Positions 33,301 to 48,300 of a DNA stretch of 64,000 nt are shown one piece after another. Source of the DNA: Siphonodentalium dalli. Its lineage: Eukaryota; Mollusca; Scaphopoda; Gadilida; Siphonodentaliidae. Numbering within the stretch: position 1 is the first letter of the stretch; each line of letters begins with the position of its first letter. The position numbers and the translations under genes were made by a program. The stretch is from NCBI GenBank assembly GCA_032622095.1, contig CP136065.1, forward strand, positions 247,503,474-247,567,473, read 5' to 3'. Under the pieces are notes generated by a model that worked only from the letters and a program-made list of their open reading frames with translations, was not told the origin of the DNA and made no database searches.

Positions 33301-36300
33301 CGAGAGATACGATGAGCATGCGGATGTACGATAGGAGGTGCTGAGAACAGATGTCGTCCATGTGTTCCTTCAGAACTGGAATGATTTCCTTCATAATTCT
33401 CTTAATCTGTTGGTCAAGGTGCTGTGTGTCGATCCGAGGGTACTGTAAAGCAAATTATGCAGATTGGTTATGTGGCGAGGATCGCTACTTTAACCATTTC
33501 TTTCCCACTGATTCATTTGAAGTAATATTCAGCTCATATGTTCAACAACCAGTCTTATACAATCTGTTGAACTGTTAGCTGAACTTCGAACAAATGAATT
33601 CTTCAAGTGTTTTTATGCTTAAAATCTATTCATAGTATCAAAACATGCAGAGATGGACAATTTTAACGTCATGACTATTTACTTGAAGGGACCCAAGGCC
33701 TTCGAAGTGAGTTTATTCGAAGTAACATAAATTTTATAATAGTCTATGAAACAACTTTTATCAACAAGTACAAGTAAAAATAGATTGACTTTGTTCTTAT
33801 TATTATTATTAATAACTCTCAAATATCGAGATTATTAACCCTTTACCCAACAGAACGGCCCTGTGCCAATGCATTCTCTTATATATGCGAGTCGACCATA
33901 GGTCGCCTCGCATATATAAGAGAATGCATTGGCTTAACACATTAAAAATTATAAAATTGTTAAAGAATGTAAGAAAAAATGGTAAAAAGTGTTAAGCCAA
34001 TGCATTCTCTTATATATGCGAGGCGACCTATGTTCGACTCGCATATATAAGAGAATGCATTGGCACAGGGCATAACTGTAACCATCACAATGTGGTCAAT
34101 GAACCGGTTCCAATGATATCCATATTTGTATGGTGTTATTGAGACAGACCGAAGATATTTTAGGCTGTTGAAGCTTTATTTGGGCGTTTTTGGCCGGTTT
34201 GTTGGGTAAAGGGTCAAACCATTGTTATGTAAACATTACTGTTTCAGTGGAATTACCAATCAAAGTCCAATATTATAGCAAAGTTTAATCAAAACTTGAT
34301 AATAAACATTGGAAAAGGTCAAGGCATTGAAAAATATTCTGAAAATCAAATTCAGACTAAAATATTCAAACTTATTACATGATTATAAATGTTTGTAGGC
34401 AAATCACTGTAACAGTTTTGTTTACATAACAATAGTTTCAACATGTGAATTTTTTTTATTGGAGAGTTATCAATAATGAATACAAGAATAAAGTTTATTT
34501 ATTTCTCCATGTTCTTCTTAGTGGTGATGTTTGTACAGAATTATAAACTTTTTGCACATTTACTCACTGCAAGTCCCTTTGACTAGTTCAGAATGTAGAT
34601 TTTTTTTGCAGACGTGTTTTACATTGAAGGCTTATTTTGTAAAGGTTATAAATTGAGAAAACTCACCACGACATCAGACACAGAGCTCTCGCTGCAAACG
34701 TCAACGGCTGAACTAGATGTGGGATCTCTCGGAGACGTAAACTCAGGCTTATTATAGTCATCACCGGTCGACGTGGCATTTATTGCAGTTTCTGCCTCAA
34801 GAATGTCTTGTTCAAATCCTCTCATTCTTTGCAAGGCCTGTATGAAAACAAAGTGGATAAACGAGAGGCCGGTTATGAACGGCGAATGTGTAACCCATAA
34901 ATAAATACTAAGGCCTGCGTCAAAAACATTAAGCATTTTAGCCTATGAGATTGCAATTGGGGAATTTATCAAATTACAAGTGTCTGATTAAGTTACAAGC
35001 AAAAATTGATAATGAACTGGCATGGCAGCATCTTGGGGAAACCATATTTCCCTTTTTTCATGAATATTCTTTTAAATCTTGGAAATTTCAGACATCATTT
35101 TTGTTATGGAAGAATCTAAATACAAAATGTGGTATGCCTTTTTTTTATAGAAAATGTAGTGATCATTCAAATAGCACCAAAGATGTAGATTCACTGAAAT
35201 ATGACACATGTGGAGAGATGTTTGGTAAGAATCAACTCAGTGGACTCCTCGTATTCTGATTTTAGTGCAGGACTGAAGATATGGTGCCGGACATTTGCAG
35301 AATGAGGTCCCCAAAAGGTGAATTTAGTGATGCTACCCCGCACAGTGGGCTAGCATTACTAAATTCACCCTCTGGGGACCTCATTCTGCTTCGGCTCCAT
35401 CTTCTATGGAAAGTATCTTTATTATCAAAAAAGTTTCTTAGTTTCTTTGCAAAGTATCTTTTTCTTTTTTAGTTTAGTTTCTCTATATCCCCAAATTGGC
35501 AGATGACACAATACATAATCCAGGTGCCCATCAACATCTTCACCGTCTGGGAACTTAAATCTGTCCAGGTAGCAGATGAGACCATGCAGAATAAGATCCC
35601 CGGATGTTGAATTTAGTGATGCTAGCCCACTGTGCAGGGTAGCATCACTAAATTCACCCTCTGGGGACCTCATTCTGCAAATGTCCGAAATCTTATTTTC
35701 AGGCCTGATTTTAGTGGAGACATGGATTACAACTTATGACAGATCCTCACGGCATTCTGATTTTAGTGGAGGCATGGATTACAACTTATGACAGATCCTC
35801 ACGGCATTCTGATTTTAGTGGAGACATGGATTACAACTTATGACAGATCCTCACGGCATTCTGATTTTAGTGGAGGCATGGATTACAACTTATGACAGAT
35901 CCTCACGGCATTCTGATTTTAGTGGAGACATGGATTACAACTTATGACAGATCCTCACGGCATTCTGATTTTAGTGGAGGCATGGATTACAACTTATGAC
36001 AGATCCTCACGGCATTCTGATTTTTAGTGGAGGCATGGATTACAACTTATGACAGATCCTCACGGCATTCTGATTTTAGTGGAGGCATGGATTACAACTT
36101 ATGACAGATCCTCACGGCATTCTGATTTTAGTGGAGACATGGATTACAACTTATGACAGATCCTCACGGCATTCTGATTTTAGTGGAGGCATGGATTACA
36201 ACTTATGACAGATCCTCATGGCATTCTGATTTTAGTGGAGACATGGATTACAACTTATGACAGATCCTCACGGCATTCTGATTTTAGTGGAGGCATGGAT

Positions 36301-39300
36301 TATAACTTATGACAGATCCTCACGGCATTCTGATTTTAGTGGAGGCATGGATTACAACTTATGACAGATCCGCACGTCATTCTGATTTTAGTGGAGGCAT
36401 GGATTACAACTTATGACAGATCCTCACGGCATTCTGATTTTAGTGGAGACATGGATTACAACTTATAACAGATCCTCACGGCATTCTGATTTTAGTGGAG
36501 GCATGGATTACAACTTATGACAGATCCTCACGGCATTCCATTCTGATTTTAGTGGAGACATGGATTACAACTTATGACAGATCCTCACGGCATTCTGATT
36601 TTAGTGGAGGCATGGATTATAACTTATGACAGATCCTCACGGCATTCTGATTTTAGTGGAGGCATGGATTACAACTTATGACAGATCCTCACGGCATTCT
36701 GATTTTAGTGGAGGCATGGATTATAACTTATGACAGATCCTCACGGCATTCTGATTTTAGTGGAGGCATGGATTACAACCTATGACAGATCCTCACGGCA
36801 TTCTGATTTTAGTGGAGACATGGATTACAACTTATGACAGATCCTCACGGCATTCTGATTTTAGTGGAGGCATGGATTACAACTTATGACAGATCCTCAC
36901 GGCATTCTGATTTTAGTGGAGGCATGGATTACAACTTATGACAGATCCTCACGGCATTCTGATTTTAGTGGAGGCATGGATTATAACTTATGACAGATCC
37001 TCACGGCATTCTGATTTTAGTGGAGGCATGGATTACAACTTATGACAGATCCTCACGGCATTCTGATTTTAGTGGAGGCATGGATTATAACTTATGACAG
37101 ATCCTCACGGCATTCTGATTTTAGTGGAGGCATGGATTACAACTTATGACAGATCCTCACGGCATTCTGATTTTAGTGGAGGCATGGATTACAACTTATG
37201 ACAGATCCTCACGGCATTCTGATTTTAGTGGAGGCATGGATTACAACTTATGACAGATCCTCACGGCATTCTGATTTTAGTGGAGACATGGATTATAACT
37301 TATGACAGATCCTCATGGCATTCTGATTTTAGTGGAGGCATGGATTACAACTTATGACAGATCCTCACGGCATTCTGATTTTAGTGGAGACATGGATTAT
37401 AACTTATGACAGATCCTCATGGCATTCTGATTTTAGTGGAGGCATGGATTACAATTTATGACAGATCCTCACGGAATTCTGATTTTAGTGGAGGCATGGA
37501 TTACAACTTATGACAGATCCTCACGGAATTCTGATTTTAGTGGAGGCATGGATTACAACTTATGACAGATCATCACGGCATTCTGATTTTAGTGGAGGCA
37601 TGGATTACAACTTATGACAGATCCTCACGGCATTCTGATTTTAGTGGAGGCATGGATTACAACTTATGACAGATCCTCATGGCATTCTGATTTTAGTGGA
37701 GGCATGGATTACAACTTATGACAGATCCTCACGGCATTCTGATTTTAGTGGAGGCATGGATTACAACTTATGACAGATCCTCACGGCATTCTGATTTTAG
37801 TGGAGGCATGGATTACAACTTATGACAGATCCTCACGGCATTCTGATTTTAGTGGAGACATGGATTACAACTTATGACAGATCCTCACGGCATTCTGATT
37901 TTAGTGGAGGCATGGATTACAACTTATAACAGATCCTCATGGCATTCTGATTTTAGTGGAGACATGGATTACAACTTATGACAGATCCTCACGGCATTCT
38001 GATTTTAGTGGAGGCATGGATTACAACTTATGACAGATCATCACAGCATTCTGATTTTAGTGGAGGCATGGATTACAACTTATGACAGATCCTCACGGCA
38101 TTCTGATTTTAGTGGAGACATGGATTACAACTTATGACAGATCCTCACGGCATTCTGATTTTAGTGGAGGCATGGATTACAACTTATAACAGATCCTCAC
38201 GGCATTCTGATTTTAGTGGAGGCATGGATTACAACTTATGACAAATCCTCACGGCATTCTGATTTTAGGGGAGGCATGGATTACAACTTATGACAGATCC
38301 TCACGGCATTCTGATTTTAGTGGAGACATGGATTACAACTTATGACAGATCCTCACGGCATTCTGATTTTAGTGGAGGCATGGATTACAACTTATGACAG
38401 ATCCTCACGGCATTCTGATTTTAGTGGAGACTTGGATTACAACTTATGACAGATCCTCACGGCATTCTGATTTTAGTGGAGGCATGGATTACAACTTATG
38501 ACAGATCCTCACGGCATTCTGATTTTAGTGGAGGCATGGATTACAACTTATGACAGATCCTCACGGCATTCTGATTTTAGTGGAGGCATGGATTACAACT
38601 TATGACAGATCCTCACGGCATTCTGATTTCAGTGGAGGCATGGATTACAACCTTGGATAATTAAAAAATTTAAACCAACCAAAATCAAATAAAATTGTTA
38701 GTGAATAAAGTAAAGAAGAAAGTTATAAGAAGGCAACAAGAAAGTTATTTGAAATTCAGAAACAGACACCAGTTCATTTCATAAACAAGACACTGCATTG
38801 GGATTTCCTCACTTTGAAGATTTAACTTAATAAGTGGGCATTAACACAATATGTGGGCATTAACTTATCATGTGGGCATTACCAGTAACTTAATATATGG
38901 GAATTAACTTAATGTGAGCTTTAGGGCATTTTGCGGACAGGGATGAGGAAGAGTGTGAGATGCTATATGTGGAATACGGGGAAATTGCTTGCAAAGAAAG
39001 TTTAGAAATGAAAAGATATGTTAAAAATATCAAAATCAAATAATTATAGAAATTCCAAGGAGAAAATAGTAATAATGCTTAAAAAGACATATAAGTAAAC
39101 AACAATAAAGCTTCAATAATACACTGGGTCTGGTGTAACCTGAATTCAGCGTAATGATGTGTGCCTCGAAATCACTTGTTTATGACTGTATCTGTCATTA
39201 CTAGTGAAAAATATTTTTTAACCCTTTGAGTGCCAGCTCCGATTTTTGTATCAACCCATATACCCTGTGCCAATGCATTCTCTTATATATGCGAGTCGAC

Positions 39301-42300
39301 CATAGGTCGCCTCGCATATATAAGAGAATGCATTGGCCTAACAATTTTTTTTTTTTATAAATTTTTTACAATTTTAATATGTTTTATTATATTCTTTAAC
39401 AGACTTATTGTGTAGGTTTAGGGCCGATAATATCGGCCCCTGGCACTCAAAGGGTTAAAGCAAAAGGAATGGGACTATAGACAGCACATATTTAAAGCTG
39501 TTAGAAGAACCTGATCATTTATAAATTGAGATGAGAGTTGAATAATCGCCATATCGCAGAGCACCCTGCTGTAATACTATCTCTGGCCTCAGTGGAGTAT
39601 CTCTCATCATGATATCTTGTTCTATAATACACATGCTCGACATTCAGTCTATTCCACAAGAGAAATTGTTCATGAAAGCAGCACACATCTACAAAGGTTC
39701 GGTCAAATAAATAAACTTCTGAGTTCTCAGGCACCTCCCTTGTCACTGAAATTTAATATTATAGAGACCCATCAAACATTGTTTTTAATATTTTCTGTTA
39801 GAAATAGTGGAATTGAACAACAATTTTTGAGTATGTGTTACAGATTTCTGGAAAAGGTTAAAACTAATTTCCTCTCTCCCCCATCTAAAAATTGAGATCA
39901 AATTTCCTGAGAACACAGATATTTTGTTTTGATGGCCTTACATTTATCTACAGTAGTTACATTGATCTATTCTAACTGAATTGAGGTTCTGCCGAGATTT
40001 AGACAGGTATATAATATGTTGCATGATGGTTTGCAAGCCTGAGTTTAATGTGCCTCTCATTTGCAGAATGAGGTCCCCAGAGGGTGAATTTAGTGACGCT
40101 ATACCACATAGTAGGCTACATCACTAAACTCACCCTCTGGGGACCTCATCCTGCTTAGGCCTCATCTTTTCTGGAAAGTTTCTTTATTATCAAATTTCTT
40201 CACATAGATTCTATTTCTTTTTTAGTTTAGTTTCTCTATATCCCAAATAGGCAGAAGACACATTGCATAATTGAGGTTCCCAATGGGTGTACATCCCAAT
40301 ATTCACCCATTGGGAACTTCAGTCTGAGTCTGTCTCCCATAGCAGATGAGGCCATGCAGAATGAAGTTCCCAGAGGATAAATTTAGCGGGATAGCATCAT
40401 TAAATTCACCCTCTGGGGGCCTCATTCTTCAAATGACAGGCACAATAAACTCAGCTTGTACTCAAGCCTGCAAATAGGGTGCGTGTCATTTGCAGAATGA
40501 GGTCCCCAGAAGGTGAATTTAGTGACGCTATCCCGCATAGCGGGCTAGCATCACCAAATTCACCCTCTGGAGACCTCATTCTGCTTAGGCCTCATCTTCT
40601 GGGAAGTATCTACCGTATCAAATTAACATTTTTTTTAGTTTTCCCTTCTGGGAAGTTTCTATATCCCCTAATTTGCAGAAGATAAAATTCATAATTGAGG
40701 TGCCCAATGGGTGAACATCACCAACTTCAACTGGGGAACTTCAATCTGATCCTAGGTCTGTCATATCAGTTGACGGCCTAAGCAGAATGAGGTCCCCAGA
40801 GGGTGAATTTAGTGATGCTAGCCCGCTATGCGGGATAGCGTCACTAAATTCACCCTCTGGGGACCTCATTCTGCAAATGACAGACACGCTATTTGCAGGC
40901 TTGCTTGTACTAGTAACTGAATTGAGGTTCTGCCCGAGCTTTAGACAGGTATATAATGCTGCGACCGGTACAGAATATGTTACATGATGATTTGACGAAA
41001 CAGTGTGTTGAAAAGTGGGACAACCCAAATAAATCCTCATTTTGTTATAATTTTTCTCCCATTGTAGATGGATAATAGCAAATAATAAAACTAATTTTGG
41101 CCAATACTTCCTTGTTAAAATCACTTTAAATTGTTTGTGAAGTCTATATTCATAACAAATTAATTTCAGTTAAATCAGGTTAAATAAAAAAATTATTTCT
41201 TGGAAATTTAGAAATAATCTTGAGGAAAAAAATTGATATTCTCAAGAAAACTGAACAAAGCTAAATCAGAATAGAGCAGAAGTCAATAAATCAAGCTGCA
41301 GGTAAGAACACATTATAAACAACAAACCAGCAGAGATGAAGGAACCTGCTTGATTCATGTTGGAACAGCTATTGGAGCAACTACAGAACATTTCTCAACG
41401 TCTGATTGTGAGAGAGAGCAAGTCTTGCTGACACACAATGCAAATCATTCATTTTAAAATACAGATGTGAAGAAATATTTATTTTCAGCCCTCTTATTTC
41501 AGACAACCATTTGCCGTGGCCCAGTTTGTTTCAGCAAATGGCTTCGGCATTGCTGATTGCCGTAGCAAATTATGAGGGTTGATTTTACTTGGAACTTTTA
41601 TTGATTGTTAAGATATGAAATGAAATTAGATGTTTTGTTATAAATTCCACAGAAGAGATCAGTAATAAGTCTGTAAGATTCAGACCATTAGTTTATATCT
41701 GTGCTGTTCTAACTTGAATCAAATGATCCCTGATGTTTCCTGTCACTCTGCTGGTGTAACAAAGTAATGCACAAAATTCACCTCCAGTTCAACACAAGCT
41801 GGTTTATTTTTGCCAATTTATGTATTAAACTTCATCAATGTCGGATATTAATTCTAAAATCTGTGAAATAAAACTGAAAATAGTGTTGATCTGATGGTGA
41901 ATGTAAGAAATAAAGAGAGACCGACAATCTGATTTCAGCATTTTTTAACCCTCCTATTCCTGAATGGATTCCCCCATTCTGTTCTAAAAGTATACATATG
42001 AATGCTCCATTTTTCATTTTAGGGATGTCCAGAAAGTAACCAGACAGCAGACAGAGAAACACTCTCAAAATTTGTTGTTCAATTAACAGCCTTATTAGCT
42101 GATCATTAATACAAATGAATCAAAATTTAAACCAAGAAACTATTTATCATTGAGTGTTCAGTAATCACACTTTTGAGGATTAAACAAGTGGGAGTGATTT
42201 GAAGGAAATTGGTGATAACAAGTCACAAATATGAATAACAGTATTTTCCCAGGTAAATTTGGAAAGGGAAGGATATTGGAAGAACCTTCTGAATTCAAAT

Positions 42301-45300
42301 TGCTATTGATTCAGCTTTTTGAAATTGGGGAAAGAACTGTGAGGATCACTTTCAGATGTATTTATGAAGCACTTTGTGCAAGTAAACATCCATTCTTCCT
42401 TCAAATAGTTCATCACAAAATAATGGTATGAAATGCTGTAATCAGAGTGTGGCATAACAAGAGTGACTGTTTCTTAGTAAATGTTAGCAGGCACGAGCCT
42501 GTCTTGCAAATAATCTCTATGTTGGGTAGTTTGGCCATACATGTCAATTTCGTGGTATGGGAATCTTGAAATCACCTAATCAGGTATAAATATGTAAAAT
42601 TATCCTTAACCGTTTGATTGCCAGGTCTGATTTTTGTATCAACCCATATACCCTGTGCCAATGCATTCTCTTATATATGCGAGTCGACCATAGGTCGCCT
42701 CGCATATATAAGAGAATGCATTGGCTTAACAATTGTTTTTTTTTTTTTTTTTTTACAATTTTTTACAATTTTAATATATTAATTTTTTACAATTTTAATA
42801 TATTTTATTATATTCTTTAACAGACTTATTGTGTAGGTTTAGGGCCGATAATATCGGCCCTTGGCACTCAAAGGGTTAAATGACCATTTAATTGTGGGTA
42901 AAACGTAGCTTAGGGTCAGGCTACCAGAAACTTGCTAATTCTTTTATCACCGATATGGTGATAAAGAATTAAGGTTCAGGTTACAAGTCCAAAAAATGAG
43001 GATAGGTTGGTAAGCTTAATATTTTATTGTTTTAATTTATGTTTTTTTATTTTTGACATATTCTTAAGGCTTTCATAGTCTTTTGCAAGATTGAGATGAG
43101 ATTAATTTTGAATATCTTTGTATAAACTATAATAAACACAATGCTTCAACAAAAAACAAGCCCGAGTTTAGTGTGTCTGTCATTTGCAGAATGAGGTCCT
43201 CAAAGGGTGAATTTAGTGATGCTTTCCCGCATAGCGGGCTAGAATCACCAACTTCACCCTCTTGAGACCTCATTCTGCTTAGGCCTCATCTTCTGGGAAG
43301 TAACTGTTGTCTCAAATTAACATTGTTTTTAGTTACTTTTTCCCTTCTGGAAAGTTTCTACATCCCCTAATTTGCAGAAGATAAATTACATAATCGAGGT
43401 GCCCAATGGGTGAACATCACAAACTTCAACTGAGGCCATGCAGAATGAAGTCCCAAGAGGGTGAATTTGGTGATGCTTGCCCACTGTGCAGGATAGCATC
43501 ACTAAATTCACCCTCTGGGGAACTCATTCTGCAAATGACAGAAAACAACCCATTCTGAGACCTTTAGGAAGTGTTTATTATATCAAAAACAAAATTAGAA
43601 AAATTTCTTGACATAAACCACCTAAAAAAAAAAAAATTCAACGTAAGGGGTGCAAAATAGAGTTGGTAGGGAAACCCGAACCCCAAGTATTGTTTTACTT
43701 TGGTGAGGAGAGCCAGTCTAACATTTGTTCACTCAAAATCAGTCTCTCCATGACATAACGAACTAAGTGAAATTAAAATAATAAGAGTACAACACCTGTT
43801 CAAGGTTAATAGCGGTGGCACCAAGAGAGTCCCGCGAGAATGGATTTTCACCCATACTACTACTCGGTGTCGACAACGAGCTAAGATTATCTACCCTTTC
43901 TACGTAATCAAACTGCGATGGCTGCTGTGACTCTTGGTGTGGTGCCTCTGATTTGTGTACCCAGGCCCGTTTCTGCAACAAATGCAAAAGTTAGAACACA
44001 CAGGATAATGTATTGAGTGGATTCCGAAAATTACATCATGAGTGCAGCCCTCATAATTGGCTACGGCAATCAGCAATACCGAAGCCATTTGCTGAAGCAA
44101 ACTGGGCCAAGACAAAGGGTTGCCGTAGCAAATTGCCGGAGCCAAACAATGTGAATTAAGATGGCTGTGAGTGACATGAATTAAGATGGCTGTGAGTGAC
44201 AGAGACCAATGTTTATTAAACTTTAAATAAATATTTGTCTCGGTCAGGAATGAGATAATTTTCTGGATCCACTCAAAAGCACATTTTTTCTTTCTATTTT
44301 ATTACACGCTTGTTCCTAGAAGTACAGTGCTATTGCTGTTCCATATTTACAAATCCATATGGATTGTCTGTATGAAATGTATGTTCTATTTGGAACCTCC
44401 ATATGGAATGTATGTTCCATAACATATGTTCCATACACATCCCGTTGACATCAGACAAAACAAACACTGTATGCGCCTAAATAAATCTTGCAAGTCTGTA
44501 TTATTAATGCATGAATTCTAGGATGGGTGACGTGTAATAAACAAAGAATGACACATGTTAATGGGTTTGTTGTTGTGTTATTGCGGAAGGATAGAACTCC
44601 CTCTTGTTCTATCCTTCCGCGCTAGCACTTGTGTCGTATCAACAAACCCATTAACACACTTGTGTCGTTCTTTGTATATATGCGTAACCAAATAAATTCA
44701 CCACTTACAAAGATTAATTTTCATATGATCACCTCAATGGATGCAGCAAAGCCACCATACAATCTCTGTCCACTTATGCTGTCTTACTTCACTGTTGCCC
44801 ACAGACATATTGTGACATTTGATATAGATGTAAAGTTAGAACACGATCTATCAAAAGCATACTAATTAAAAACTGAGTTTCCATTGTTTCTTGCAGTCAG
44901 TGATATTTGATATCAGAGAAAATTAAATTCTACAGTAAATTTAATTGAAAATATTATCATTCAGTTCTCTCCTTTCTGGAGTGAAAAAAAAAAATACCTG
45001 TTTATTTAAATTGATGATTTTTAGACACTCAGGGATTATAGCATAAATTTGGGTAAAAAATTCTCGTATTATATTTAATACAACAAAATATGTTGTAATT
45101 TAAAATGAAATTTATGTCATAACAGCAGATGAACAGTTATTAATGGACAAAAATTAAAGAGAAATTGATCAAATGACTATCACCAAACTATGAGGCAAGC
45201 TTCCTTGTACCAAGCTGAGATAATATTATGGAAATGAACTCCAGTAAACCAATCCTACCTTTATAGTTTCATCATCTGTCGTCAACAAACTTTCACTGGG

Positions 45301-48300
45301 AGTGAGTTCTGATGCTGCATATGTGTTGGTGGCTTGTGTGGTCTGCCAAGCCTGACGCTCCTGTAACGATGGGCATAGAATCTTAAATGGACATGGCTTG
45401 TTCGAACCCCAAAGTTATGTATACATAATTTGGTAAGAGGTGTCTCAAAACATATATACGGGAAAGATTTCCGAACAAGTTTGTCGATATAGTGCTGAAA
45501 ATAAGTTTTTTTTTTTCTTATATTTTTCGATAAATTTGAGATTGTTTCGTTTATGTCGATTCGACTTTTTAATAAATCGGTGGTCGTCTCAAAATTGCAC
45601 ATCTAGACCATGGGATCAATTTGGATCTTCCTGAAATTTTATGAAAACCCTGTGCCAATGCTTTCTCTTATATGTGCGAGTCTCCCATAGAAAGCCTCGC
45701 ATATAAAAGAGAATACATTGGCCTAACAATATTTACCTTGACCTTGTAAGCTGTGCATTCTCTCATATATGCAAGGCTCCCGAGGGAGGCTTGCATATAT
45801 AAGAGAATGCAATGGCACAGGATCTTTAATGCTGCACCAGCGCAACTCTGGTTATGAATGGGTTAAATGATCTGAAGGACAACCGAATGGACGTGTGGAC
45901 ATTGTATATAACTCACCATTCAGCACATGAGTGGAAACAACCAATAATACTCACATAAACATTGGTTGGCATGTCTGGGGCAGAAGATATGTAATCAGAG
46001 ACGATTTGTCGGATTGCCGAAAGACATCGTGTTCGGAGATAGTCTGTCGATATCAGTTGTAGCTCTTTGAACACTTGAATCAGAAAATGTGGGCGGTTCT
46101 CATTCTGTGAGATGAATGCTGCGACTTCCGAGTATATTGTCTGGCGGAGAGCTTCAAATAAACTTAAATCGTTCTGTGACTCAGAATCCCTGTAAATGAA
46201 ATAAAACTGTAATAATAAAATCGTGGAACAGTGTACTTCAAAGTAGACTAAAATCATCCCATGACTAGAATCCAGTCAATCAAAACTAGAGGTGGGCTGT
46301 CCCAATGGGACTAAGGATACCCCTCGTGTCAGTCGAGAAAAACTGCAAACAAAATTGCCCAATCAGCCTATGTGCCAAGTTTTTTAAAGATTGACCGGAA
46401 AATGTAGGAATTCAAGCTCGGACAAAGTTCTGCATGTTGCAAAAAAAATTTAAGTCGAAAGAGGGGGATAACTCCACAAAAAAGTCAGACAGACCTCATA
46501 ATCGCAGGTACTAAATATCTGTGCCAAATTAAAAAAAAAAAAATTGACAGAAAAATGTAGGAATAAAAGCTCGGACAAAATTGTGACAACGGACGGACGC
46601 CCCGAAGGATGGACAGACAAGCTGATTCCAGTGTACCCCCCTCCCCACATCTCGTTGTGGGAGTATAACAATCCTAAACCTAAAATCATGTTTAGTACAA
46701 TCAGGCACTTCTACAAAGTGAATTAATTGATTTGTCTTCAAGATGTTCAGATGTCATTGAACAAGGTTTGTAGAAGTGTTAGGTTTACAAATAATGTTTT
46801 CATTATGCTCTCAAAGTATGTCAGTACAAAAAAAAATAAAAAATTGGGATAGTTTTAAATATTTAGGCTTTTCAAAACTTGAGATAATTAAGAGGTTTAG
46901 GTATTATAAAATTTACCTATCATCAACATTCTCTGGACCGGGTTCACTCGATGCAACACTCGACACGCTGGCCTGATCCCATGATGCGGTCGCACCCATG
47001 GCTCCGGTTTGTGATGCTAGGTTGCGGAATCTCCCATACTCTACAAGACAAAGTAGCAAATTAACCCCTGATTATTAAATATTAGCTGGTTAGAAGTTAA
47101 TTTAGAAATTTTTAGATAAAAAGTGATTTTTTAGATAAAAAGTGATTATGGAACATTTCCGCCAAATGACAGAATAGAGACATTATAACCTCGGAAAGGA
47201 TGGCTGAAATATGAAACTGGAATCAATGCAAATGATCAAGACAACCGAATACACATTTCAAATCTGACTAAACATTTTAAGTTTCATTTTCACAATCTGC
47301 AAACAAGGTTAACTAGATACAATGCTATTACAGTGTTAATCAAGTACAATGCCAGAATAACATTTAATCAAACAATATGTGAGGAACAAAGATAACAAGA
47401 GAACCACTTGGGCTTGGCTAAATACAAAAGTTTGTTTGCCCATTACGACTAACATAAGCCCATACGCTTGATATTGAACCTGGTCCATAATGTATATACT
47501 ATATTGATGTAATATCTATTGTAAGACTCTTGAGATGTGGCCCTGTGCACTCAGGATCACCTCAGCACAGGACACATCGTTGATGATTCATCTGGCAATC
47601 AATAAACGCCAAATGTTGGGATCGGACAATGGAAATCATATGAGAACCATCTGGAGGGAAGTTTGTGATAATATATCTTGGAGAGAAGTCGTGACGCTTT
47701 CCCGCTCCGCTATACCAACATGCTGGTGTGAATGCGATGATTGTGTGACTTAATTATGAAGAGTTATAAATGTCGTGGTATGTCAGTAAATAAAAATCCT
47801 TATCATCCTAAATCAAAGGAGCCTGATTTTCCCTCCCATATGTTCGCTCGTGGCCAGAGTGGTACACTATTGTTGTATTATTCATGGAATAAATACTGAT
47901 TAACCCTTTACCCAACAAACCGGCCAAAAACGGCCAAATAAAGCTGCAACAGCCTAAATTATCTTGGGTCTGTCTCAATAAAACCATACAGATATGGATA
48001 TCATTGGAACCGGCTCATTGACCACATTGTGATGGTTACAGTTATACCCTGTGCCAATGCATTCTCTTATATATGCGAGTCGACCATAGGTCGCCTCGCA
48101 TATATATAAGAGAATATATTGGCCTAAAAAAAATCTTTTTTTAACACTTTTTACCATTTTTTCTTACATTCTTTAACAATTTTATCATTTTTAATGTGTT
48201 AAGCCAATGCATTCTCTTATATATGCGAGGCGACCTATGGTCGACTTGCATATATAAGAGAATGCATTGGCACAGGGCCGTTCTGTTGGGTAAAGGGTTA

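Larger units (their letters stand above)
39974..40995. repeat. Direct duplication flanking two family F elements
   Basis: TAACTGAATTGAGGTTCTGC with AGACAGGTATATAAT and CATGATGRTTTG occurs at 39974-40033 and again at 40914-40995, on either side of F5 and F6. Confidence 0.7.

Noticed and set aside
34945-35259. 104-codon plus-strand frame
   Set aside because: No recognised domain, AT-rich, within a PCM1 intron beside a MITE; not supported as a gene.
35708-38652. CRISPR-like array
   Set aside because: Units are contiguous with no unique spacers, in an animal intron; it is a satellite.
47535-47753. 72-codon plus-strand frame
   Set aside because: Possibly a retroelement scrap; no domain or splice context.
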